Shown here: positions 34,061-46,420 of the stretch, one piece after another
Position numbering within the stretch: position 1 is the stretch's first letter
Layout: each line of letters starts with the position of its first letter
NCBI RefSeq assembly: GCF_007655135.1
Contig: NC_045130.1
Coordinates: forward strand, 12,710,001 to 12,774,000
Origin: Punica granatum
Taxonomy: Eukaryota > Streptophyta > Magnoliopsida > Myrtales > Lythraceae
Reading direction: 5' to 3'
Length of the DNA stretch: 64,000 nucleotides
The notes under the pieces: model-generated
What the model was told of the DNA's origin: nothing
Database searches by the model: none
The model's input: only the letters and a program-made list of their open reading frames with translations
Made by a program: the position numbers and the translations under genes

Positions 34061-34804
34061 TTAATTATTGGATTAAATGCATTTTGTCCCCCGACCTTAA
34101 AATTTTGGCAAAGTACCCCTCAACTAATTCAAAATAAGCAACATGACTCTTACACCGAATTATAGATAAAAAATGTCACATGCTATGATCATGTCAATTT
34201 GAAAAGGACAAAATTGTCACAGGAGGAAAATTTGTCAAAAATTAGATTTTTCTAAAAATTAGGCCACAAATCGTCTTCAACGCTGTTTTTCGATGTTATC
34301 CATGTAAAAATTAATAAAACAATATTATCTATGTAAAATTAGGCCACATAATGTTGAAATTAAAGTATGGCGGTGGAATGGAAAATGATAGTGGGCCAGA
34401 AGCTTGAACAATTACTAAGCTTAAGCTATTTAACAAAGAATTTGACCACCGTAACTGTGGTGCTTGTGGTGTGGGGAAGTTCATCTCGGGAGGTCGCTGT
34501 TCTACTCGAACGGAACCAGTGCTAAAATGAGTATACAATAGGGGTGAAGACGATATGTGCCCTAATTTTTAGAAAAATCTAATTTTCAATAGTCTTCTTT
34601 TTTGACAATTTTGCCCTCTTTAAATTGACATGTGAACGGCACGTGACATTTTTTTGCAGGAATTCTGATCGGAATTCGATCTAGGAGTCACGTCGCTTAT
34701 TTCGAATTAGTTGAGGGGGTACTCTACTAAATTTTTAAGGTCGGAAGGCAAACCTAATTTCACCCGATAAGTCGAGGGCAAAGTGCATTTAACTCTTAAT
34801 TATT
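34061..34804. mobile_element. Long-TIR MULE-like MITE with perfect 9-bp TSD
   Basis: TTAATTATT occurs at 34061-34069 and 34796-34804. Between them, the left end GGATTAAATGCATTTTGTCC and the right end (reverse complement GAGTTAAATGCACTTTGCCC) open inverted repeats of about 200-240 bases, matching through CCTCAACTAATTC, AATAAGC, AATGTCAC and CAAAATTGTC. The 290-base centre has no transposase. Nine-base TSDs and long TIRs point to Mutator-like elements. Confidence 0.85.
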
Positions 34805-37480
34805 TGTAATCTTTTATGCAAGCAAATCTAAAACATTATTCGTAATCTTTTATGCAGATAAATAACAAGTGTCGATACGGGTTAACCATTATTCAACTAA
34901 TATATACAAAATTCTAAAAAAAAATGAAATGAGAATATTTGAATCGAATTGTTCATAGTTTATTTAAACCGATCACTCCTCCAATCCCTTTGTTTATAGA
35001 AGATAATATCTAATGACTATCTAGTAAGAAAATTGAATGGGAGGTAGAGAGGAAGGGGAGGGAGGGAGGGAGAAAAAAGAAGAGATTGGAGGAGTGATCG
35101 GTTTAAGTAATGATTCAATAAACAAAAATTGACTACACAAAACAAATTCTACTTTGACATAAATTGGTACCCACTCTCATAAAAAATTTAACATACCTAC
35201 TATCCGTCGTTCATCTTGCAATTCTGATATTCCAAATAAAGTTGAACAAATCAACAGATTTAGTAAGATGAATTGCCTTTCAGGAAAAAGAAAAAGAAGA
35301 AGAAAAGATAAATGAAAAACTGTGTCTCACTAAACCATTATTATTATTGCTTAGGTTTTTCTATAATCTATTTCTTCTTTCTAATGTAGTTTGCTTCAAA
35401 GGATCCCTCTCCAACGTTCTCGATCTCGTAATTATATATATATATATATATATATCCTTTTTCTAAGTAATTACAAGATTCTCGTTACCATCGTGGAAAA
35501 AAAGGAAAAAAAATAGTAAGGCAGTAAGAAAGGATATATTTAAACTCGACCAATCCTTTTATATGAACATAGCATGCAAATAAAATGGTGTCAAGTTTTT
35601 GGTATTTTGATATTTCCATACTATGCAAATACTTGTTTGAATTGTTGGACGACTTGGGTCAAGTTGGCCTTAAGGGGCATTGATTGCTCGTTGTCAACCT
35701 TGACCCAGCCCGACTGAAGCAATTACAATTTGTCCGCTAAGGCTCAGAAACCTGACAGTACACGGATTCATTTAAACATTCAAAATGGATGGTTCACCTA
35801 TATTACAATTATATAGACCTAACAACTTCACTATCAGCCCCCCAAAAAAAAAAATCTAAGATGAGAATTTTTCTTTTTTTATAAAAAGCATAAAAGTTTC
35901 ACTACTGAAAATCGAATATATAATCTGATGAGTCTTTTAAGCTAGTCCATTTTATACTAATATCGTAATAAAACATATATATATATATATATAGACATAG
36001 CACCAAAATGGTCTTTTTTTCTCTATATATATATATATATATATTGATTCGCAGTATTGCATTACCTCTTTCAATAATGAAGCCTCTTTGATTATCAAGA
36101 GGAAAAAAAGAAACAAAATGAAGCCCTCAAAAGGGTTGAGTTCCTACTCTCTCTCTCTCTCTCTTTCCGGATACCCTATTCTTATTTTAATTAAGGTGTT
36201 GAGATAAGAACCTCATTTCTGAATGTTGATAACTTACTAGCTAACAACATTGTTACGAGTGAATTAAATTACATACGACGTGAAAGGCCCTAATAAACAC
36301 TAGTCTAAACTAGGATGTCATCATTTAATACTTTGAACCGCTGCAAATTTGTTCATTCGATCAGAATACCAAAATTATTAAAAAGAGGCTTTCTATTCGA
36401 CCACCCTTTTATGGGAACACTTCTGGAAATATATATCCGTCTATAAGTTTACTAAATACGCAGTCAGTTGATTGCCATATTCCCATTGAATAGAGAAATT
36501 CTTCAATCATTCTAAACATCTTACGGCATATAAGTGACGAAGCTCAAATAAAGTCTTGGCAAATAGATGTATGTGCTTATTAATACGTAGATAATGAACC
36601 ATTAAATTTATATTATGAAATAACTTTATCATTTTTTTTTATCATGTTATGACACGGGTAGTGAACTTTCAAATTTTATAAAAGAATAAAGTTGCAAAAA
36701 ACTTTTTATGAATAATTAGACGAGTCAAAGAAATTGGGAATTTCCACCCCTAGTGCCACCTTCCTTTGTCTCCACCATATACCGAAATTTCTTTTTTGCT
36801 CTCTCTACTGGGGAAAAGAATTCAAAGATAAAATATCTGGGATGGGTCGAGGCATAATTGAGATAATATATAATAAGTTGATACGGCTGAGCTTCAACGT
36901 TAACTGATTTATTTAGTAATTTGTTACGATATAATGTATGGGGCAGGGTGGGGGTCTCCATGCAAAAGGGAATAGAAAGTTTAGGATACGCATATTCAAT
37001 TCACGCGGCTTCGTTACTCTGTTTCCGAGGGCGAGAAGTAGTGAGTTTCTCCATTCTCTTGAAAACGATAATATATATGTCTTCAGCATTTTCTCTCTCT
37101 CTCTCTCTTTTTTTTTTTTGGTGTTTCTTATGATGTTGGATTCATGTCGCATTTAATTTTTGAAATATTTCCTCTACATCTCACACACACACACACACAA
37201 TTGAGGTCAGTTTTAAAGAATAAAAACAATCGGGTCAATTTTGTATTTCTTGAAATATGGAAATAAGAAGAGTGGAGCCTTTGACTTTTGATGAACGATT
37301 TGCAAGAACGTCTTCCATCGAATTCGTTTTCCAAGACAAAATGGTCTAGTTACTTGAGTATATGTATAAGCATTAGAGATATTTTATATTATAGAAAATT
37401 AATTAATCTCATATTTTAATATTCAAAAAATTAATATTTTAGGGACTATATTATAATTTGATATCCATTTTTAAGTTGAA
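34805..37480. other. AT-rich intergenic with microsatellites
   Basis: No gene supported. It contains (TA)n tracts at about 35436-35455, 35973-35993 and 36024-36044, a (TC)n run at about 36149-36166, a second TC run at 37089-37106 and (CA)n at 37181-37199. A GA-rich block (35040-35090) adjoins GAGGAGTGATCGGTTTAA, which is inverted at 34970-34990 (TTTAAACCGATCACTCCTCC), giving a roughly 110-base hairpin-prone segment. Confidence 0.5.
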
Positions 37481-38100
37481 TAATATAAAGGGAAAAGTAC
37501 AAAAATCCACATTGTAATTTGGAGTCGGGACAAATTACATCTTGTATTTTTGTAGTTTCATGTGGTGTACTCCATTAGACATAGGGTTTACAACGTTAAT
37601 TTTTTTTTCATTTTCAATCCTCAATTTTTAGTCTTTTAATCATTTTGGTTCTAATATTTTTTCTTTTATCATTCCTACCCTCAACTTTCTATTTTATCTC
37701 ATTTTAGTCCTACAAAGAAAATCGAAAGGGAAGGAGGGGTCGGGGCCGCCAATCGGCGACCCCGACCCCTCCACTGAGGTCTCTAGTGTCCTCCGTGGAT
37801 ACGGGTGACCTCGGTCGGCGGCCCCAACCCCTCCTTTTCTTTCGATTTTTTTATAGGACTAAAATGACACAAAATAAAAAGTTAGGATAGGAATGATAAA
37901 AGAAAAAGAATTAGAATCAAAATGATTAAAAGGTTAAAGATATCGGACTGAAAATGTAAAAAAAAAAATTAACGCCGTAATCTCCTATGTCTAACGGAGT
38001 ACACCACAATAGGACTAATTGTCCATAACAAAAACACATGGTGCAATTTGTCTCTACTCCAAACTACAATGGGGTTTTTTTTACTTTTCTCTAATATAAA
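37481..38100. mobile_element. Foldback MULE-like element, almost wholly palindromic, 9-bp TSD
   Basis: TAATATAAA at 37481-37489 and 38092-38100 is a perfect 9-bp target-site duplication. The element (37490-38091, 602 bp) has arms of about 260-275 bases (37490-37750 and 37816-38091) separated by a loop of about 65 bases. Outer ends are GGGAAAAGTACAAAAA and, in reverse complement, GAGAAAAGTAAAAAAA. Inner arm ends include GGAGGGGTCGGGGCCGCC against GGCGGCCCCAACCCCTCC. No coding sequence. Transcribed, it would fold into one long hairpin. Confidence 0.9.
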
Positions 38101-38657
38101 TTTGAATTTAATTTCTCTAGCTCCTCTTCTTCTCTTTTTAAATTTTTTCAACAAACTTATTATACTTCACTCGATCATATTTTACCGGAATTTGATCCGT
38201 TATAACTGAAAAAGGAAATGCATACCAAGGGGAATTCTCGCTGTTTTAGATAGTCTACTCAATGACCACATGTCATAAAAGAGCATAAAATAATTATTTG
38301 AAAAAAAGGGTTATTTTCGCTCTGCCAGTAAAGATCGTTCTCTAAAACTTTGATCAAACAGTTATGATTTAAGTTGAACCCCTATATAGCCTATACAGCA
38401 AAGTTAAAGCAGAAATATTCTCCCTTAACTTGACACCAATGGCCCAACAAGGTCTACTCTTTTTTTTTTTTTTAAATAATATTGTCTAACTTTTTTATTT
38501 CATATTTCACAAGTTGATCATAAAATTTTGATTTATTTAATACTAATTCTAATATTGCATTCCTAATTCTGTTTTTGATATTCCAATTGTGTTCCTAGTT
38601 AAATAGTAAGTATAAGTCTCAAGCAGTTAACTTATGAAGAGCAAATTCCGAATTGAA

Positions 38658-39130
38658 GGCATTTGACAAAGTTTAAATTTTAAAATTTTAACAAACCTTA
38701 AAATTTGACAAGCCAAAGAACTCAGTGAAACATTTTCTAATTAGTTCGTCATAATTTCATTTATTAGATAGCTACATCATTGGAAGTTCCCTCAATTTTT
38801 ATGTTATTTATATTTTAAAATTTTATTTTTATATAATGCTTTGTTTTATCTAATTATCATTTTTTGTTAAATTCTAGATCTAGATAAAATATCTACGAGT
38901 TAATTAAAATATTTATACATTATAAATAATTTGATATAAATCATATAGGAAATAATAATAAATGAGAAATATATTAAGAAGAATTTACTAAAACGATGAG
39001 ATAACAAAAAGTACAAAGGAAATATAATGATAATGAAAATATTATTATCTAATTATGAATTCAATTGATTCAAAGTCTAATTTCTTTTGTAAAATAAACT
39101 CGCAGCGATGCACGGGCTATTTACACTAGT
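38658..39130 (+). mobile_element. Helitron-like non-autonomous element, copy 1
   Basis: It shares GGCATTTGACAAAG, TTTGACAAGCC and the order of AT-rich blocks with 47581-47985. Both end in a GC-richer pair (here CGCAGCGATGCACGGGC) about 10 bases before CTAGT (39126-39130), the CTRR-T signature of Helitron 3' ends. The 5' boundary is uncertain. No helicase gene is present. The Helitron assignment is inference from the terminus. Confidence 0.45.
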
Positions 39131-39151
39131 TCTATATAAAAGTAGGGTTAC

Positions 39152-40596
39152 CATGCCGTGAGGAAAAAATTCACTGTTGATACAAAAAGTTTTTTGAAAT
39201 TGGCCTGATTTGTACATAAAGTTTTGTTTTGTCATCAGAGGTACAAAAACTTTTGAAAACATAACACTTTAGTACAATCCGTCAAGGTTCCACTAACACC
39301 GTTAGTCTCTGCTGACGTGACAAATGACATGGCACATGCCTGCTGATATGGCTGCTGATGTGGTAGCTTATGTGAAACCAAATTGAACCCAAAAGTCGAG
39401 TGGCGGGAAAAATGTTGACATGTCAGTGGAAATGTTTTGGAGCAGTAACTCTATGGTACAAAATGTTTAGCGTTCTGTAATATAATGGTACAAAAAAATT
39501 TCAACATGTAACTTGTTAGTATAAAAAGTTTGAATAACATAATTTATTCATACGAAAAGTTTTGAGAGAGTAACTTGAGGTACACATTTTAGGTACAACA
39601 TTGTTTAAAAGATTGTATTATTGTTACATGGGTTTACAGAGTTTGAGGAAGGATTATGTTGGAGAAACTAAAGTTGCATCTATCTGCTTGAGCTGGATTA
39701 AGACTGGATTTGAAATTGCACACACCAATGAGAGATACTTAGGCGATGGGATTGTGAAAATGAAAGGAGCCCATAACTTTGAACAATAAAAGGATGACCA
39801 CATTTACAAAAATCATTCTAAATAGTCTTCAAAAGAATCAGACAATTATTGTTCATAAGAATGACAACATTTACATATCATTCCGCATGGTCAGAATGCA
39901 CGTGTTCATTTTCCATTAACACTCCGCAATGATCACAAAATGAAATAGGTTTGCATTAGTACCATCATCACAATCCAATGACCTAATTGATTGCGGGTGA
40001 GGGTTGACTAGAAGGCCTAGATGCATAACCATTTTTCCCCTTTGCCTTTCTACTAGGTTGCTACTCACTGAAGGATTTTGGTGCTCCTGCATTAGTACTC
40101 CTCTTGCCACTCTTGCCTCTCACTTTTGTAGATGCAGATGGATCCCTTCCTATCCTACCACTCTTCTAACTACCAGCTCACTTTTTTTGCCCCGCCACAC
40201 CCACATATGTGTACCTCCAGTTACTCCCTCAAAACTTTTTGTGTGATCAAGTTACGTTATCTAAACTTTTTGTACAAACAAGTTATATGTTTAAAACTTT
40301 TTGTACCATTGTGTTACACAACACTAAATATTTTACACCACAAAGTACTGCTCCATAACCCTTCCACTGATAAGTCAACAATTTTCCCGTCACTCGACTT
40401 TTGGGTTCAATTTTGTCCATGTCAACAGCTATGTGCCATATCATCAGCAGCTTCAACTGAGACTAACGGTATTAGTGGAAACTTGACAGATTGTACTAAA
40501 GTGTTACGTTTTCAAAAGTTTTTGTACTTTTGGTGAACCAATCGGACCACTTTCTGAAACTTTTTGTATCAATAGTGATTTTTTCCCTATGCTCTG
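39152..40596. mobile_element. Long-TIR element, about 1.43 kb, with aged 9-bp TSD
   Basis: The left arm (39161 to about 39585) and right arm (about 40205-40587) are inverted repeats of about 400 bases. They share CAAAAGTTTTTGTAC, GTACTAAAGTGTTA, CCACTAACACCGTTAGTC, GAACCCAAAAGTCGAGTG and repeated CAAAAAGTTT units. Flanks CATGCCGTG (39152-39160) and TATGCTCTG (40588-40596) agree at 6 of 9 bases. The unique centre (39600-40200) has a 62-codon open frame of unknown origin. It is MULE-like by TSD and TIR length. Confidence 0.75.
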
Positions 40597-42100
40597 TCAG
40601 GGGGGCCTCACTATTCTCCAACAAATTAGAGACCGCAGGACTTCGACGTAGATATACACAAGTCCTAAAGGAGCATGTTGTGGATGTGGAAGTTTATTAA
40701 TAAATTTTGGAAGGATGGAAACTAAGGAAAATAAAACTAAAGACTCAAAAGAAAAGAACTCCAAATAGAAGAAGGGCAAATTCAAGTTTTTGGGCCAGGG
40801 ATTCCATGACTATTCGGTCCATGAAGTCCGCTTTGGGAATATGTTCTTCTCTTACGCGAAACAGGTTTTTGGGATACAATACAGTCTAATAAAACATACC
40901 AGGAGGAGAGGTCCAACCAAAAACAGGAGGAACGGACCTACACTTATTACCCCACCTCGAAAAAATAAAGAAAAAAGCACACTTTTAGTTCTGGACGTTT
41001 CGGAACTTTTTTTTTTGTTCCATTAGTTCTAAAGCAAATAAATTTTGGGACAACTTCAAGACCTTGAAATTACAATCGAATGACCACATTTCACTGTCTC
41101 TCTGACAGTTTCTCTATGTTGATGTAGAACCAGAAATTAAGGGGTTAGTAGCCAATTAGTTTGTGGCTCCTAGCTTATAGACCACGATACATCTAATAGA
41201 GGGTTAATTACATAGAAATCACCGGTATTTATGGCCAATTAGTAATAACTATAGCAACTTATTTGAATGCAAGAAAAGGCTTGCGGTTAATTTCAATCTT
41301 GTTAATTTGGGGTATTTAGGTTTCCAAGGGAACGGGATTATATAATGTGGTAGTATCTTGAGATCGATAATGAAACACCAAATTGACACGTGATAGTGCA
41401 AAATCTATATAGTCATATTTTTGTCTTATAATGTATGCTAATAAATTATATATTATAATAAATTATAGCTATGTAGTTCTAAATTTTATATGAAACTTAT
41501 TTTGATACTGCCATTTTATTATTTAGTTCTACCTCTTGCTTAGAGAAACGGTAAGGAGTATTAGAGCTATGGAGAACCGATCATTTATGATTTCTAACAA
41601 TTGCTTAGAGAAACGGTGTATTTGCTCAATTCAAAGTTTGATTCATCCTCATATAGGATCATACTGTTCGTCTATTTACCAAGTATTAGAGCTACAGAGA
41701 AATATTGATTGACGAGAATATGCTACAAGTAACAAGATATATATTAAGAAAAAACCTAAAGAGTTACGTTAGTTTTGAATATAATATAATATATTCTATA
41801 CATGAGTTCGAGATATAACCTTTTTTCAATTTATCCTTGGCGCAAATGTTCAATTACTTTTTAGTTGCGGTGATTGTAGATCATTATGCATTTTTGGCAT
41901 TAGCCCGTAAAATCATGCGACATATGTTATAGAAGAAGATACTTTCTTGTACAAGACGGACCAAGAAAGTAAAATATGGACTCATGGCTCATTGGCCAAC
42001 CACCAACACCGCCGGAGATCGATTAGGTTGTCGGAGACCTTGCTAGCTTGGGATAGTTGGCTAGGCCGAGGAGCCACAACTGGGACATTACTCTTTCGTT
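40597..42100. other. Intergenic, nothing assigned
   Basis: AT-rich with no supported gene. At 41530-41720 a motif containing TTGCTTAGAGAAACGGT occurs twice and GTATTAGAGCTA-GAGA twice, suggesting an old local duplication. Confidence 0.4.
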
Positions 42101-42239
42101 ATGACATTTTTTTTTTCTTTTGAATTGGTAAGGTGTTGCACTGACACATAATCGCTAATAAGCGAGTAATCCTGCAGGCAGTTGCTATCGGTCTGTTGTA
42201 CCTTGCTCGTAAGTGCGATGGGCAGGCACCATGACATTT
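42101..42239 (-). mobile_element. Short retroposon (SINE-like) with 9-bp TSD
   Basis: ATGACATTT flanks the insert on both sides (42101-42109 and 42231-42239). The 121-base insert starts with a T-rich run on the + strand, i.e. it has an A tail on the minus strand. Its minus-strand 5' end is GGTGCCTGCCCATCGCAC. I recognise no clear A/B boxes, so it may be truncated. Confidence 0.65.
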
Positions 42240-44990
42240 AGAAAGCATTCACTCAGGGGGATGATACAAAAGCCGACAGAGTATTGGCTAACAAGACCGG
42301 CAAGAGCATACTGGGAAAAATTAAGTTATGATCGGGGACATGAAGAGATGAACATTTAATACATACTCTATATTCAGCAATTATGCAATAACATGTTTTA
42401 TCTACAGCATCACACTTCACGCATCCCCGAAAGATCCAACAGAGATTGAGACCAAAAAACTTGCTTCATCCTCATCCCTCCATACTGTAATCCTCATAAC
42501 AGATCAAGGTACGGACAGCTAGAACTCTACTTTTATCCCGTGCAACTAACAACTGCAACCCGTGATGGCTTCCTCATCTCGTTGTCAATAACCACGAAAT
42601 GATAAGGAAGTCCCGTCGCAACAAGAATACAATCAAACTTATAGTTCGCAATTGAAGGAATTAGAGACACCAATACAAATATATTTTATAAATATATATG
42701 TATATGTACGTATTAATAAGCAGCACGACTGTTAAAGTATTCGTAACTTTCAGTCATCAGGTAAGATGACAAGCAAATTCATATTGAGATGTTGTGGCAT
42801 CTAATTTGTTGGGAAGGGGGGCTGCCGGAGAGAGAGATGTACACAAGTTTAGAACAGCCCGACCAGGTGGTGATCTCGCGGGAGTTTGGCATCAAAAGCT
42901 TTTGCTGTGGTACTGCGCTGAAGAAGAATTATTTTCGCAGAAGATAAGGCATAGCAAAAGAACGCATCTTATGCATGGATTTTGTGATGTGAAAACAGCA
43001 TGCGGGGAAGACAATATTCCTAAGGCACCATCATAGATTTGAGGAAAAAAGCCATCCGCTTTAACTCTTTCTTTTTCTTAAAAAAAGAGTTATTAATATT
43101 GGAAAAGAAAAATATAAAAGAATTTGACACTTGGCCGTTTTGCAGAGGAGAGGAACCCAACACCAACAGGGATTTTTCTTTCTTGGTACGATAACGCACC
43201 AAACAAAATGTCGGTGAGCCGGACGGAAAGGGAAAGGAAGAAAGTGGTTGGTGGGGGAGCTGCTGTGCTCCAAGGGAATCAAAAGTTTTCGGGAAAAAGT
43301 ATTATTTTAAGCTGGTATTGGTTTTATCCAAAAAAAAAAAAAGGGAGCTGGTACTGGTTGATTTAAGTTGGCAATCTAGGGCAGCTACGGGGGCCAAGGA
43401 GGACGGAACCGGAAAGATAACGAGCTCGGAGAAAAGAAGAGGAGGTAATTTGCGGATTTAGAAAGCGGCAGAAAGTAATTGGTGACAAAGGGAGAAGAAT
43501 TTCAGAGCATGATTGCAGGAAAGTGGCAGTATTAATCTGCAGAAAAGATAAGAACAAGCCGGTCGGTCTTTTTATTTTGAAAGAAAATGATAGTTACATA
43601 CTACAAAAACAACACGACAAGAAATACATGCAGATACAAGCCGAACTGCGAAAGATGCGATTACTGTCTTATGGTAGTGAGGTCCTTCAGCAAGGAAACA
43701 AAGTTCAGTTCGAGTTTGTAATGCTCATCGGGTGGCGAATACGCTTACCATTCTTTATTAAGCAGACACCTAAACCAAATTCTCCACATAAAACGGAGAG
43801 AAACATGAAAGATAACTGATATCTCGGTTCCACATAACATTTAGCAAAAGTCACTGTCGTGTTTGCACTCCCTTCTCCGGCTTCATAATCAGTGAAGAGT
43901 AATACTACATAAGGTAAAAAGAGTCATATGAAATCAAATACTTGTTTCCTTTTTCCCTTTTCCAAACTGTCTCGGGTAATTGCAGAGTTGGTGAGGCTCA
44001 TAGATTTATGCCGCAAGGAGCTGTTCTGGAACTCGAGGCATCTGCTACCTTGAATGCTAGATTACACAGCTTGATCCAATTGAAATAATCTAATCCAACA
44101 TCCATTGTTAATATGACAAAATCATTGAAATAATGAACCATCATTAAACTACAGAGCAGGGTGAATATTATGCTACAAGATGACAGCAGCTGCCATCAGT
44201 ACCAATCAGCATACGAAGCAAAGATTAATCCTATACCCGTCCCAAGTTCAAATATTTTTAAATTAAGTGAATGCAAATCAATTTTGATGCTCCAAAATAT
44301 GGTAGAAACCGAAAGAACATACATAGATGATATGACAGAGTCGAACTTCATAACCTGATATTACCATAAATATCTCCAGAAACAATTCAGATTTCACATA
44401 AATGCTTATGATAATCATCAACCTTACATAATATTAAGGATGGGTTTGTTCTTAATGATTGGTTGCTCTCAATATATATATATATATATATATATATATT
44501 GAAGTAACGAATAATGAAAATCAATGAACTTTGCGAGAATAACAATACGGCCACCTCAATAATGCACTGATACATTCTTATGATAGGTCAATGCAAGCAA
44601 TTAACTTGGACAATTTGTAATCTAACCAGTAATATTAATTGAGATTTTTCATCAAGATTTTTCAACCCATGCTGGATGACATGAAATTAGATCCATTTCA
44701 TCATTCATATGTATGCTAAAAAGTACTAGTTGAAGGTCGAAGAATCGGCATTAGATCGAGAGAATGCTCCATTTCTCCAACCTAAACCAGAACATGTTCA
44801 GCTCACAAGAGCTAACATCAAAAGGTTTAATTCGCAAGAGATATGTGTCAATTAACAAAAGCAGAAGCGAGTACGGGATTCGCAGAGGTCAGGGGCTGAG
44901 ATCTGAACGCGGTGGAGCAGAGGAGGACGAAGAGGAAGGAGATACGCTGAGATCTATATGCAACCTTCACCGCGGTCTCCGATTCAGTTG
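42240..44990. other. Region downstream of the orphan promoter; no gene assigned
   Basis: Several short open frames lie on both strands, none with a recognisable family. A (TA)n tract is at about 44474-44500. A segment at 43980-44075 has splice-like borders, but neither strand gives a protein that I can place. If the promoter at 45.2 kb is real, its exons would lie here on the minus strand. Confidence 0.3.
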
Positions 44991-45184
44991 ATGCAAGGCG
45001 GGATCCATTTCGCCAAGCTGCCGCCCAGCAGTGGGGCGCCACCTGGCCGGTCGGCGTCCGACCGGAGAACCGGTTCCCGACCTGCACCAAGCGAATTAGA
45101 GACCGCCGGTAACTGAAAGCATCCAAATCTGACGAGCTACCGTCAGCTCAGCCGATTCTTCAGGGGAAGAGAGAGAGAGAGAGA

Positions 45185-45282
45185 AGTCGCCACATGTGGG
45201 TTGAACCTTAACAACCCTAAACAGAAGCTACGCGGAGAGTTTCGGGAGGATTGAGCGTCATTTATAAGAAGAACAGACCAAT
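45185..45282 (-). promoter_or_regulatory. Orphan promoter: CCAAT, TATA, telo box
   Basis: On the minus strand, in order: ATTGG (45278-45282), TATAAATGACG with TATAAA at 45261-45266, the telo box (AACCCTAAAC on the + strand, 45213-45222), then a (CT)n leader (about 45168-45186). A GC-rich 150 bases follows. Telo boxes near TATA and a CT-rich leader are typical of translation or organelle housekeeping genes. The following minus-strand frame (45126-44848) has no ATG: its apparent start is TTG and stops lie upstream. No CDS can be given. Confidence 0.5.
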
Positions 45283-45709
45283 AGGATGCTGAAACGTGGA
45301 CGGCAGGCAGCGCCGCGATTGGAGGTGGCTGAATGGGTCGGGAGGGTTTTCCGCTTCTTTCCTCTCTCTTTTTTATTATTTATTTATTATTTACTTTTTC
45401 CGCTGACGTTCAGTTTTTCTTTTTCTTTTTCTTTTCAATCTTTTCCTTTTCTATTTCAATACTCACACTCCTTCTGTCTTAATTTTTTTTTTGGGTAAAT
45501 AAGTCTTAATAATTTTACTGTTTTACTGGAAATGGAAATATCATCATCTCGGTTACCTTCTTTAGTAAAACTGTGAAATTGCCAAATTGGAGAATATATA
45601 AAAGTGCAGACATTGTATCTATCTGATCCGTAATGTGTAGAAAATGAAATTACGTGAAGTCATTACGTGTCGTTCTCTACATATAAAAAAATTTTGAATT
45701 GTAACTAGC
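45283..45709. other. Intergenic, T-rich
   Basis: A pyrimidine-rich stretch (TTTTC repeats at 45410-45450). No gene seen. Confidence 0.45.
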
Positions 45710-45723
45710 GACCATAAGAGCAT

Positions 45724-46420
45724 TTCCAATTTTTGGCACTCAAATGGGTGTCAATATGGGCCCATTGCTTGCCACATGTTTATTATATCAAAAAGCATGA
45801 CATTCACGTTCAATTTTAAAAATTTTCTTTAATTATTGGCACTTTATTTGGATGCTAATGGGATCCATACACTATTTAAATTATATACATATATATGTAT
45901 AAAATATAATTGTTAAATAATTAATTAAACTTTACAAACTAATTACGTTTATTATTAAATTATTTTTACATAATTATTTATTTTTTAAAAAAAAATTTTA
46001 AAAAAGTAAAACTGGTCAAAGAGCTCCAACGGCTCTTCCACCAATTACTAATATATATAAAGGGGTAGGCGGGCCTTGCCCCAATTGGCTGGGCACTCCC
46101 CTAGGAGTGTGGCCGCCGGCGGGAGTGCTGATGCCGGTGCCACCATGTGACGGCACCGCGATCCATTTTGTCTCCTGCTGGACATGCTTTAAGTCGTTGG
46201 GGGTAAGGAAAAACTTGACAAATAATAGGATTAGCAAAGTGGATACCACATTATCCGCATGCTCAAAACGTATTAACACGTTTGCTACAGTATTATCATT
46301 ACGTCCTCGCACCACGTGATACGGCATGGCTGCCAGGAATTTCCTAGCAGAATGTATGGCGATTGTAGGGGAATTATACGGTACGATATTACAGGAGAGG
46401 GCATGGACAATGCCTTAAAT
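45724..46420. mobile_element. Possible PIF/Harbinger-like MITE
   Basis: The left end AGAGCATTTCCAATTTTTGGCA and the right end, in reverse complement TTTAAGGCATTGTCCATGCCCTCTCC, are of the 'GAGCAT-CCAAT' type common on Tourist/Harbinger MITEs, with TAA next to each end. The inverted match is imperfect and the assignment is tentative. The GC-richer centre (46020-46330) has no recognisable gene. Confidence 0.35.

Noticed and set aside
43980..44075. Exon-like segment with splice-like borders
   Set aside because: Both strands give short plausible peptides, but neither connects in frame to other exons or to a family that I know.
44848..45126. Minus-strand 92-codon frame resembling a mitochondrial presequence exon
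   Set aside because: Its apparent start is TTG, in-frame stops lie just upstream, and no ATG or downstream exon could be found; kept only as an orphan promoter region.
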